DNA from: DATIKM01 sp035477595
Lineage (GTDB): Bacteria; Armatimonadota; Chthonomonadetes; Chthonomonadales; CAJBBX01
NCBI GenBank assembly: GCA_035477595.1
Contig: DATIKM010000083.1
Span: forward strand, 1 to 14,038
Reading direction: 5' to 3'
DNA: 14,038 nt
The notes under the pieces are model-generated. The model ran no database searches, was not told where the DNA came from, and saw only the letters and a list, made by a program, of their open reading frames with translations. The translations under genes and the position numbers were made by a program. Shown one piece after another: positions 8,156-14,038 of the stretch; positions within the stretch are counted from its first letter, which is position 1, and each line of letters starts with the position of its first letter.

Positions 8156-8276
8156 TCTGCGGTGCGCGGCGGTGGCGCTGGCCTACGCCTCCGGCCCGGC
8201 GCAGGAGTCGGCTGGCCGGCCGCCGAACCGCTTCCGGCCCGGCGTGCGCCGGGACGACTCCGTGGGAGCGCGCCCC

Positions 8277-10130
8277 ATGCCTGGACCCCTCCAGCCGCTC
8301 GCATTCAGGCCTCTTCCGCTCGGCGCGGTGCGCCCGCGAGGGTGGCTTCTCAACCAGCTCCGCATCCAGGCGAACGGGCTGACCGGCCACCTCGAGGAGT
8401 ACTGGCCGGACCTCGGGCCCGACAACATGTGGCTCGGCGGCGCCACCGAGGGGTGGGAGCGCGGTCCGTACTACCTCGACGGGCTCGTGCCTCTGGCGCA
8501 CTTGCTCGACGACCCCGAGCTGAAGCGGCGCGCCCAGCGCTGGGTCGACTCCATGCTGGCGATGCGCGACGCATCCGGCTGGCTCGGCCCCGTCCAGGCG
8601 CCCGGACACATGGCGTACGACCAGTGGCCCGTCACCATCGCGCTGAAGGCGCTTGCCCAGCACGGCGAGGCCACCGGCGATCCGCGCGCGATGGACGCCA
8701 CCGTCGCCTTCGCACGCTACCTACGCGAGACGCTCGCAGCGCGTCCGCTCTTCGAGTGGGGCAAGTTCCGCTGGCAGGACCTCGTCCTATGCCTCCACGG
8801 CGCGTTCGAGCGCACGGGATTCGAGTGGCTCCTCGACGTCGCCCGCGTCGTCCGCGAACAGGGCTACGACTGGCGCGAGCACTTCGAGCGGTTCGTCCAC
8901 ACCGCCAAGACGCCGCCCGAGGATTGCCGCCTCGAGACGCACGTGGTGAACAGCGCCATGGCAGTCAAGGCGGGAGGCGTCTGGTGGCGCCAGAGCGGCG
9001 ACGAGCGCGATCGCCTCTGGGTTGTGCGCACGCTGCAGGCGCTCTACGCGCACCATGGCCAGGCCAACGGGATGTTCAGCGGCGATGAGCACTACGCCGG
9101 CCTCAACCCGTCCCAGGGCGCTGAGCTGTGCGCCGTGGTGGAGATGATGTTCTCGCTGGAGTGCCTGCTCTCGATTCTGGGCGAGGCGGCGCACGCGGAC
9201 CGGCTCGAGCGCATCGCCTACAACGCGCTTCCCGGCGCCTTCACGCCCGACATGTGGGCTCACCAGTACGACCAGCAGGTGAACCAGGTGGTCTGCAACG
9301 TGGCGCCGCGCGACTGGACGAACGGGCCGGACGCCAACATCTTCGGCCTCGAGCCCAACTTCGGCTGCTGCACTGCCAACCTGCACCAGGGCTGGCCCAA
9401 GCTCGCCAGGTCGCTCTGGATGGCGACGCCGGACGGCGGTCTCGCTGCCGTGGCGTGGGCGCCCTGCGAGGTGCGCTCCACGGTGCGCGGTGGCGTGCGC
9501 GTGGAGACCGTGGTCGAGACGGAGTACCCCTTCCGCGGCGACGTGCGGGTGGAGGTGCGGCCGGATGCGCCCGCGCGCTTCCCGTTGCTCCTCCGGATTC
9601 CGGCCTGGGCCGAAGGGGCGAGCATCCGGTGCGCCGGCCTCAGCCTGCTGGCCGGCCCTGGCGGGTTCCACCGGATCGAGCGGGAGTGGCGCGCCGGCGA
9701 CGTGGTGGAAGTGGCGCTGCCCATGCGCCCCCGCGTCGAGCGCGGCTGGCGCGGCGCGGCCACCGTGCTGCGCGGGCCGCTCGTCTTCTCGTTGCGCGTC
9801 GGCGAGGAGTTCCGCCTGCTCAAAGGCGAGCCGCCTCGCGCGGACTGGGAGGTCCACCCCACGACGCCGTGGAACGTCGCGCTCCTTCTCGACGGCGCGA
9901 TGGAGGTGTCGGAGGCGCCGGTTGGTCCCGTCCCGTTCGACCCGACCGCGGCGCCCGTAGCGCTCCGCGCGCGCGGCCGGCGGCTGCCGGAGTGGGGCAT
10001 GGAGGGCGCCTCCGCCGCGCCTCCGCCCCAGAGCCCGGTGATCTCCACCGAGGCGCTCGAAGACCTCGAGCTGATCCCCTACGGGAGCGCTCACCTCCGG
10101 GTAACGGCGTTCCCAGTGCTGGACGGATGA
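8277..10130 (+). CDS. GH127/DUF1680-family glycoside hydrolase (beta-L-arabinofuranosidase type)
   Basis: A 617-residue protein of the DUF1680 family, whose studied GH127 member HypBA1 removes beta-L-arabinofuranose using a zinc-bound cysteine nucleophile. The predicted (alpha/alpha)6 barrel covers about residues 20-400, and beta-sandwich domains follow (DVRVEVRPDAPARFPLLLRIPAWAEG near 422-447, then GPLVFSLR near 500). E283 and C285 in GAELC, with C364 and C365 in NFGCCTANLHQGWPKL, match the glutamate and three cysteines that hold zinc. The C285-C364 gap of 79 is close to 77 in HypBA1. E271 is a candidate acid/base. I chose ATG 8277 because GGGAG lies eight bases ahead. No signal peptide is seen, so it is probably cytoplasmic and acts on imported sugars. 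DUF1680 members vary, so the exact sugar is open. It is monocistronic and divergent from suf. Confidence 0.88.
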   Translation: MPGPLQPLAFRPLPLGAVRPRGWLLNQLRIQANGLTGHLEEYWPDLGPDNMWLGGATEGWERGPYYLDGLVPLAHLLDDPELKRRAQRWVDSMLAMRDASGWLGPVQAPGHMAYDQWPVTIALKALAQHGEATGDPRAMDATVAFARYLRETLAARPLFEWGKFRWQDLVLCLHGAFERTGFEWLLDVARVVREQGYDWREHFERFVHTAKTPPEDCRLETHVVNSAMAVKAGGVWWRQSGDERDRLWVVRTLQALYAHHGQANGMFSGDEHYAGLNPSQGAELCAVVEMMFSLECLLSILGEAAHADRLERIAYNALPGAFTPDMWAHQYDQQVNQVVCNVAPRDWTNGPDANIFGLEPNFGCCTANLHQGWPKLARSLWMATPDGGLAAVAWAPCEVRSTVRGGVRVETVVETEYPFRGDVRVEVRPDAPARFPLLLRIPAWAEGASIRCAGLSLLAGPGGFHRIEREWRAGDVVEVALPMRPRVERGWRGAATVLRGPLVFSLRVGEEFRLLKGEPPRADWEVHPTTPWNVALLLDGAMEVSEAPVGPVPFDPTAAPVALRARGRRLPEWGMEGASAAPPPQSPVISTEALEDLELIPYGSAHLRVTAFPVLDG

Positions 10131-10168
10131 GGGGCGCCGCCCCGCGGAGCGCGTCGGCCGCCGGCGCC
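10131..10168. terminator. GC hairpins between convergent genes
   Basis: Directly after the hydrolase stop, GGGGC (10131-10135) can pair with GCCCC (10139-10143). Alternatively GGCGCCG (10133-10139) can pair with CGGCGCC (10162-10168) and close the whole gap up to the stop of the minus-strand gene. No T-run follows on either strand, so the role as a two-way terminator is inferred from position. Confidence 0.32.
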
Positions 10169-12210
10169 TACCCCGCGCCGCCAGGCGTGACCGGCTGTCC
10201 GCGCCGCGGGATGGAGATGTGCGTCATGCGCGCGGGCGTCGGGTTGCCGGCCAGGTGATAACGGAACGCGAACGCGTCCAGCACGGTCTCGGTGGGCTCG
10301 CCGAGCGTCAACTCCTGGCCATCCGGGCCGGTGATACGCGGCATCGCGCGCGGGCGCGCTCCATTCCCGCCCAGTGACGGCGGCGCAGGCCCGCCCTCTT
10401 GCGTCTCCATGATCATCACCGCTGCCCGCTGCTCGCCGCCGTTGCCGCCACTGAAAGTGAGCTGGCGCGCCGGGCTCGCGCGCAGGCTGAAGCCGCCCGC
10501 GGCGATCTCCGCCTGGGTTGCGCCGAGCGGCTGCGCCCCTCCCATGATGGGCGAGGGCGCCTGCAGCGCCGCTGCGAAGGCCCGCGCCTGCTGCAGCGAC
10601 ATGCCGGCCACAGGCACGATCTGCCCTGCCGCCGCCGCGTTGCGCTGCGGCCCCGCGAGCAGTGCCCAGAAGCGCAGGTCGAACCGCGACCCGAACAGGC
10701 CGCCGGGCGCGCTCACCGGGGGAACGGCGACGTCGCGCATGTAGGCGGCCCAGTACCGGTCAAGGGAGCGGAGCTGCGGATCGGTGACAGCGCGCGCGAG
10801 TGCGGCGTAGTCGTTCAGACCCGCCGCGGCGGCCGACGCAACCTTCTCCCGCCACGGCGCGAGCACGCTCTCCGGCGCCTCTGACAGCCGGTCATCGAAG
10901 TAGGTGGCGCTGCGCAGCCGGATGACGCCGTCCTCAAAGGACCACCCGTACCGCAGCGAGACGCGCGCCGACTCAAGCAGCTCGAGCGCAGAGCGCCTGC
11001 CCGCGACCGAGGCGACGTGGACCCGCGCGCGCACGAAGCTGTCGGAAAGCACGCTCAGTCCGGTGGCTGCGTGCAGCGCCTCCAGCGCGTCGCCGAGAGT
11101 CCGCGTTCCGGCGATGCTCACGCCGCCGAGGGGCGACGGGGCTGTGCCGGCGCCGACGGGCGGCGCATCCAGAGCGAGCAGGACCTCCCGCGCAAGCTCG
11201 GGACTGTCCGCGCCGCGCACGGCCGCGGCGTCCCGCGCGAGCGCGCCGACCGAAGGCGACCATACGACCGGCCGAACCTCGCGCGCGCCGCCCTGCTCGC
11301 GGACGCTGGTGAGAGCCACCTCCAGCCGCAGCGCCGCGTCCGGCTCATGCATCCGCGCCGCCCGGCCGAGGCCCGCCTCGAGCGGCCCGGCCAGCTTCAG
11401 CGTGGCGATCGCGGCCACCGGCGGGAGCTCGGCGGGACGCTCCGGAAGGGCGGGCGGGTCGCCATCGCCGGCAGTCACCGTGACGCTTCGCATCGCCATG
11501 CCGCCCCGCGCGGCCGCCGCCGCGCGGTGCACTTCAGCCTGGAGCGCGGGCGGCAGGGAGTCCATGCGCAGCTCCGCGCCCGAGCGCAACGCGCGCCGCT
11601 GCGACGCAGAGATGCCTCCGAAGACCGCCGCGGCCGCGCGGCCGCCGGGCCGGCGCAGGTCCTCGATGGCAGCCCGCTCCTCCACCAGCCCTTCCAGCTC
11701 GCTGTCCGAGCGAGGCGCCTGCGCGAGGACGCCCGCGATCTCGGTGCGGCGGCGGTCGAGCTCGGCATCGGAGCGGGAGGCAAGCCGCGCGAGCGCTGCC
11801 ATGCGCTGCTCTATGGCCGCCATAGCCCCGTCCCGGGCGCGCTGCCGGAGCGCCGCCTCGCGCCTCCTCGCCCCTTCGGTCTGCTCGAGGCGGAAGCCGC
11901 CCTCCCGCGGCGACCATTCGAGATCGAAATGCGCGGCGATCATCGCCATGGCCTCGTGCGCGGGGCGCGCGCCGAGGAATGCGGTCACCTTGTCGTCCGC
12001 CACGCGGCGGTCCACCGTGAGGACGGCTCCGGTCTCCCTCCCGAGCTGGCGCACCACCGCTGTGAGAGGGGTGTCCTTCACGGCGAGGTTAACGGTCCGT
12101 GCGAGGCGCGTGTCACCGGCGAGCACGTCCTCCGGCGCGGCCGGTGCGGCGCCGGGCAAGCCAAAGGCGAGACCGAAGGTGGCGAGCGCGGCAGGAATCC
12201 ATCGGGTCAT
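10168..12210 (-). CDS. exported protein with two STN-like (secretin/TonB short N-terminal) domains, function unknown
   Basis: A 680-residue protein beginning with a signal peptide (MTRWIPAALATFGLAFGLPG, with AAPAAPED after it). Residues 36-110 resemble an STN domain: VNLAVKDTPLTAVVRQLGRE, then a hydrophobic strand, an AHEAMAMIAAHFDLEW helix and a final strand. A second STN-like unit lies at about 367-433 (TLGDALEALHAATGLSVLS to DGVIRLRSATYF). Between them is a charged helical stretch (113-190) that may form a coiled coil. No secretin pore, TonB box or beta-barrel follows; the C-terminal third is alanine and glycine rich with a proline-glycine linker near 607-620. STN domains normally act in secretins and TonB receptors, so a periplasmic adaptor role is possible, but I do not know the function. 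The ATG at 12210 has AGGAG seven bases ahead; the open frame to 12528 has no signal peptide. Confidence 0.78.
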   Translation of the reverse strand: MTRWIPAALATFGLAFGLPGAAPAAPEDVLAGDTRLARTVNLAVKDTPLTAVVRQLGRETGAVLTVDRRVADDKVTAFLGARPAHEAMAMIAAHFDLEWSPREGGFRLEQTEGARRREAALRQRARDGAMAAIEQRMAALARLASRSDAELDRRRTEIAGVLAQAPRSDSELEGLVEERAAIEDLRRPGGRAAAAVFGGISASQRRALRSGAELRMDSLPPALQAEVHRAAAAARGGMAMRSVTVTAGDGDPPALPERPAELPPVAAIATLKLAGPLEAGLGRAARMHEPDAALRLEVALTSVREQGGAREVRPVVWSPSVGALARDAAAVRGADSPELAREVLLALDAPPVGAGTAPSPLGGVSIAGTRTLGDALEALHAATGLSVLSDSFVRARVHVASVAGRRSALELLESARVSLRYGWSFEDGVIRLRSATYFDDRLSEAPESVLAPWREKVASAAAAGLNDYAALARAVTDPQLRSLDRYWAAYMRDVAVPPVSAPGGLFGSRFDLRFWALLAGPQRNAAAAGQIVPVAGMSLQQARAFAAALQAPSPIMGGAQPLGATQAEIAAGGFSLRASPARQLTFSGGNGGEQRAAVMIMETQEGGPAPPSLGGNGARPRAMPRITGPDGQELTLGEPTETVLDAFAFRYHLAGNPTPARMTHISIPRRGQPVTPGGAG

Positions 12211-12549
12211 CACTGCGCTCCTCCGCGAGGCGCTCTGGCGGTCCCGTCGCCGGACGGCGGGGGCCCCTAGAGATGATACGGGTCGACGCCCGCCGATTCG
12301 CGACGGGGCGGGCGCCCCCAACACATGGTACGGCGAGACTTCGCGCATGCGGAGCGGTTCACCTCCCGTGCGGCAATGATCGAGGGTCGACCAGACCCAG
12401 CGCGCCGCGTGGTGTCCGTCGCCGGTGACCGCGCCCCCTGACCCCCGCCCCCAGACGGGGGTGGGGGAGCCTGGCTGCCCGGCTCGGTCGGTACGTCGTA
12501 GCGCGTAGGGCGCAAAGGCGGAGGACATGGAGGGCGGTCAGAACCACCC
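12211..12549. other. non-coding stretch upstream of the STN gene with a G-rich hairpin
   Basis: I see no convincing gene here. Open frames exist on both strands but read as arginine, proline and alanine noise. On the minus strand TATCAT at 12273-12278 resembles a -10 box, 63 to 68 bases before the STN gene, with no good -35. The notable element is a strong hairpin at 12442-12467. Confidence 0.5.
12442..12467. repeat. C/G-rich 11-pair hairpin
   Basis: C5-G-C5 at 12442-12452 faces G5-T-G5 at 12457-12467 across an AGAC loop. Transcribed on the plus strand it gives eleven pairs with one G-U wobble. The G-tracts could also contribute to a quadruplex. No gene ends just before it and no T-run follows, so it is not clearly a terminator. 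Confidence 0.55.
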
Positions 12550-12654
12550 CGAGTGCCGTTTGGGCATTGAAGCGAGGCGTTCGGATGGTTGCGTCAGGCT
12601 GGAAGCCTGACCCACCAGGGCAAGAGCGAGCCCGAGTGCCGTTCAGGCATTCAA
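12550..12654. repeat. diverged 22-base direct repeat with internal stems
   Basis: Copies at 12550-12571 and 12633-12654 both begin CGAGTGCCGTT and end GCATT.AA, with three differences between them. Each copy can fold through TGCC pairing with GGCA across a short loop. The palindrome at 12593-12611 lies between them, as in mosaic REP-like clusters. Confidence 0.5.
12593..12611. repeat. REP-like palindrome, copy 1 (inverted loop)
   Basis: GTCAGGCTGGAAGCCTGAC is an 8-bp perfect stem with loop GGA. It is the exact reverse complement of the palindrome at 12922-12940, whose loop reads TCC. The same element therefore occurs in both orientations within about 330 bases, which suggests a dispersed repetitive family rather than local duplication alone. 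Confidence 0.65.
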
Positions 12655-12829
12655 ACGGCCGCCGCTGCCGGCAACCACGCGGCGGGCAAGTGCAGGGCGC
12701 TCAGGTCGGTGCCGGCCAGGTCGGCTGCCTCGAGGCGCAGACAAGGGCGCGCCCTCGCCCCGATTGGCCGAAGTGCCGGTCTGGCCGCGCAACCCGCAGG
12801 AAAGACGCCGCTCCAGCGCCAAGATGCGT

Positions 12830-12869
12830 GTGCAGCCGCACCGCTCAGGTGCGAGTGCAGCCGCACCGC
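12830..12869. repeat. 15-bp direct repeat, GTGCAGCCGCACCGC
   Basis: The exact 15-mer occurs at 12830-12844 and 12855-12869, 25 bases apart. Each copy holds a small stem, GTGC with GCAC around AGCC. It belongs to the same gene-poor repeat island. Confidence 0.55.
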
Positions 12870-12896
12870 CTGTCGCCCGCGAAGCCGGTAACTCAG

Positions 12897-13032
12897 TTGG
12901 TGCAGACTTCCGGCCTGGTGGGTCAGGCTTCCAGCCTGACAGAGCAGGACTCCAACCCAGTGGCTCAGGCCTCTAGCCTGACGGGTCAGGCCTCCATCCC
13001 AGTGGGTCAGGCTTCTAGCCTGACAGATCAGG
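12897..13032. repeat. tandem 21/42-bp repeat array carrying three palindromes
   Basis: Units of 21 bases run head to tail, with a higher period of 42. The best-conserved copies start at 12918, 12960 and 13002, and a more diverged half-unit starts near 12897. The odd half-units carry the palindrome GTCAGGCTTCCAGCCTGAC (12922-12940) and its variants at 12964-12982 and 13006-13024. Because 21 is a multiple of three, the array reads through without stops and would encode heptads such as SLTGQAS and PVGQASS, ending at TAA 13041-13043. The upstream part of that frame has no protein-like character, so I treat the array as a DNA or RNA repeat element and not as a gene. It ends just before the repeat-protein gene. 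Confidence 0.75.
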
Positions 13033-13088
13033 CGCGCCGCTAAGAGGGATGCACATGATAGAGGCGCCTACCCAACCCCGGCGCCTCT

Positions 13089-13095
13089 GGGAGGG
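13089..13095 (+). promoter_or_regulatory. ribosome binding site for the repeat protein
   Basis: GGGAGGG lies seven bases before the ATG at 13103. An alternative start at 13055 has AGAGGG six bases ahead and would add 16 residues, so this site favours the shorter form without settling it. Confidence 0.5.
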
Positions 13096-13102
13096 TCCAA
13101 CC

Positions 13103-13720
13103 ATGATCGCCAGCCAGCCAACGATGGAGGATCGGGTGGTGCGACTGGAGCGGGAGAACCGGCGCCTCAAGCTTCTCGGCGTCGTCGCTCTCGTCGCCGT
13201 CGTCGCTGTGGCGACGATGGGCATGGCAGCTGCGCCGCAGGTGATCAGGGCGCAGGAGTTCGTCCTGGTGGACGCGGCGGAGAAGACCCGCGCCGGGCTG
13301 GCCCTGTGCCCCGACGGGACGCCGCACCTGTCCCTCAGGAACCGGGACGAGAAGGGCGGCGCCTCGCTGCTCCTGGACACCGACGGGTCGCCGCACCTGG
13401 CCCTCGCGGATCGGGAAGGGAAGACCCGCGCCTCGCTACGCCTGCGCTCCGACGGGTCGCCGGACCTGGTCCTCCGGGACCGGGACGAGAAGGGCGGCGC
13501 CTCGCTGGGCCTGGACCCCGACGGGTCGCCGGGCCTGGTCTTCGCGGATCGGGAAGGGAAGAGCCGCGCCTTGCTGGGCCTGACCCCCGATGGGAGGCCG
13601 TCCCTGTTCCTCCTGGACCGGGACGAGAAGGGCGGCGCCTCGCTGGGCCTGCTCCCCGACGGGGCGCCGTACCTGGTCTTCACGGATCGGCAAGGTCGCC
13701 CCCTCTTCGCTGCACCATAG
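13103..13720 (+). CDS. membrane-anchored protein with six 23-residue repeats, function unknown
   Basis: A 205-residue protein from the ATG at 13103. Residues 8-23 (MEDRVVRLERENRRLK) form a short charged coiled-coil-like helix, 24-44 form one hydrophobic membrane segment, and residues after about 50 should lie outside the cytoplasm. After FVLVDA at 53-58, six 23-residue units fill 60-197, each of the form (G/E)K..A.L.L..DG.P.L.L.DR(D/E). Units alternate between a KTRA or KSRA type and a KGGAS type, giving a 46-residue super-repeat. This strand-rich pattern suggests a beta-solenoid or stacked hairpins. I know similar anchored DG.P repeat proteins only as uncharacterised proteins of environmental bacteria. 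The starts at 13055 and 13049 would lengthen the cytoplasmic side. It stands alone downstream of a repeat island; no partner is evident. Confidence 0.75.
   Translation: MIASQPTMEDRVVRLERENRRLKLLGVVALVAVVAVATMGMAAAPQVIRAQEFVLVDAAEKTRAGLALCPDGTPHLSLRNRDEKGGASLLLDTDGSPHLALADREGKTRASLRLRSDGSPDLVLRDRDEKGGASLGLDPDGSPGLVFADREGKSRALLGLTPDGRPSLFLLDRDEKGGASLGLLPDGAPYLVFTDRQGRPLFAAP
13280..13693 (+). repeat. tandem coding repeat, 69-bp units with 138-bp super-period
   Basis: The segment CGGGACGAGAAGGGCGGCGC recurs at 13343, 13481 and 13619, exactly 138 bases apart. The nucleotide identity is high, not only the protein similarity, which points to recent duplication or gene conversion. Unit number could vary between strains. 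Confidence 0.8.
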
Positions 13721-13741
13721 GCGGAGCTCCCTCTTGCGGCT

Positions 13742-13775
13742 GGGGGCGCGCGGCCTCGACCCCGCGATAGCCCCC
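13742..13775 (+). terminator. two-part hairpin after the repeat-protein gene
   Basis: GGGGGC (13742-13747) pairs with GCCCCC (13770-13775), and inside it CGCGG (13749-13753) pairs with CCGCG (13762-13766), separated by a small internal loop. It starts 21 bases after the stop. There is no T-run, but its position and strength fit a transcript end. Confidence 0.42.
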
Positions 13776-13930
13776 GGCCGCCGGCGCCGCTCCCTTGAAC
13801 CAAATGCAGGCTCCCAGACCACGTCCCAGTCTGCATACCGCGCCGCCGGCCTCCGGAGCGCCAGGCTCAGGGGCGCGCGCAGGCCAGCCACTGGGGGCCC
13901 CAGAACCTCTCTGCCTCGCCACCTGCCACT

Positions 13931-13959
13931 TTGCGCATCCTCTGCCTTCGTGATATTCT
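13931..13959 (+). promoter_or_regulatory. candidate sigma70-type promoter
   Basis: TTGCGC at 13931-13936 and TATTCT at 13954-13959 are separated by exactly 17 bases, in the least GC-rich patch of the window. They match three of six and four of six consensus bases. The downstream gene begins 65 bases after the -10. Confidence 0.38.
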
Positions 13960-14024
13960 CTCTTCTAGCAACCTAGTACGGCGTTCCTGGGCGGCCGCGC
14001 TGAGCGTGCTAAGGAGCCGGAGCC

Positions 14025-14038
14025 GTGCCCAATCCGAG
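14025..14038 (+). CDS. start of a gene cut by the window end
   Basis: A GTG at 14025 follows AAGGAG (14011-14016) with eight bases between, a strong Shine-Dalgarno arrangement. The visible codons read MPNP before the window ends. Together with the upstream promoter-like sequence this supports a real gene start, but nothing can be said about its function. Confidence 0.5.

Larger units (their letters stand above)
7949..8276. other. divergent intergenic region between the suf regulator and the GH127 gene
   Basis: This 328-base stretch separates divergent genes and must hold promoters for both. The regulator-proximal third is less GC-rich and holds the palindrome at 8000-8016, a second inverted pair (CGAATG at 7991-7996 with CATTCG at 8006-8011), and on the minus strand TATTAC at 8016-8021 as a possible -10, without a clear -35. 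The hydrolase-proximal part is very GC-rich with repeated GCCCGG hairpins. I see no gene in it. The hydrolase frame is open back to 7932, but that part reads as arginine, proline and alanine noise and overlaps the regulator. Confidence 0.6.
13721..14010. other. intergenic region before the last partial gene
   Basis: No convincing gene is seen in this stretch. It holds a terminator-like hairpin near its start (13742-13775), a short palindrome CTGGGGGCCCCAG at 13891-13903, and from about 13925 a patch that is clearly less GC-rich than the rest of the window, with a candidate promoter for the gene beginning at 14025. Confidence 0.55.

Noticed and set aside
7932..8276. Longer GH127 protein starting inside the regulator gene
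   Set aside because: The extra 115 codons overlap the divergent regulator and its operator region and have no family similarity; ATG 8277 has GGGAG at good spacing.
8787..10094. Long minus-strand frame opposite the hydrolase
   Set aside because: It is a shadow of the GH127 gene, rich in arginine, histidine and alanine, with no motif of its own.
12211..12528. In-frame 106-codon extension of the STN protein
   Set aside because: It would bury a clear signal peptide that starts at 12210, where a well-placed AGGAG is found.
12897..13032. CRISPR array
   Set aside because: The repeats are contiguous 21/42-base units with no unique spacers, and there are no cas genes nearby.
12567..13043. A 158-codon plus-strand frame across the repeat island as a protein gene
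   Set aside because: The first two thirds have no protein-like pattern, and the last third is explained by the 21-base tandem repeat. No ribosome binding site precedes its ATG.

Overview
The window is strongly GC-rich bacterial DNA with dense, mostly Shine-Dalgarno-led genes. Its core is an eight-gene SUF iron-sulfur cluster assembly operon on the minus strand, reading from about 7948 down to 1202: an Rrf2-type regulator, SufB, SufC, SufD, SufS, SufU, SufT (MIP18/DUF59 family) and an A-type carrier. Around it lie an accessory glycoside hydrolase, a secreted STN-domain protein, a membrane-anchored repeat protein, a decayed toxin-antitoxin pair and an intergenic island of palindromic repeats. 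No rRNA, tRNA or taxonomic marker is present. The gene mix would fit a high-GC, environmental, non-model phylum such as Armatimonadota, Planctomycetota or Chloroflexota, but this is a guess from gene style, not a demonstrated assignment.

Layout. 1-29: possible last codons of an upstream gene. 90-527: remains of a MNT nucleotidyltransferase/HEPN toxin-antitoxin pair; the MNT part is frameshifted and has lost its GS motif, and the HEPN part has lost its centre. 601-1185: an intact cysteine-rich protein resembling the uncharacterised DUF6144 group, convergent with the suf operon. 1202-7948 (minus): the suf operon, with 1-base or 3-base stop/start overlaps at several junctions and two looser gaps (sufB-sufC 90 bp, sufD-sufS 127 bp). 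7949-8276: the divergent regulatory region, with an IscR/Rrf2-like palindrome and GC-rich hairpin repeats. 8277-10130 (plus): a GH127/DUF1680 family enzyme. 10168-12210 (minus): an exported protein with two STN-like domains. 12211-13102: a long region without a convincing gene, holding a G-rich hairpin and several families of palindromic and tandem repeats. 13103-13720 (plus): a short coiled coil, one membrane segment and six 23-residue repeats. 13721-14038: a terminator-like hairpin, a candidate promoter and the first codons of another gene.

How the genes work together. SufS takes sulfur from cysteine and passes it to SufU, which hands it to the SufBCD scaffold, where clusters are built with SufC ATPase activity. 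The A-type carrier and SufT help deliver or mature clusters. The Rrf2 regulator keeps three cysteines suited to cluster sensing, opens the operon, and sits beside a palindrome that could be its operator, so autoregulation by Fe-S status is the simplest model. The hydrolase, the STN protein and the repeat protein show no sequence link to SUF. Nothing in the window proves a new multi-gene system. The least explained items are the repeat protein, the tandem-STN protein, the DUF6144-like protein and the palindromic repeat island.
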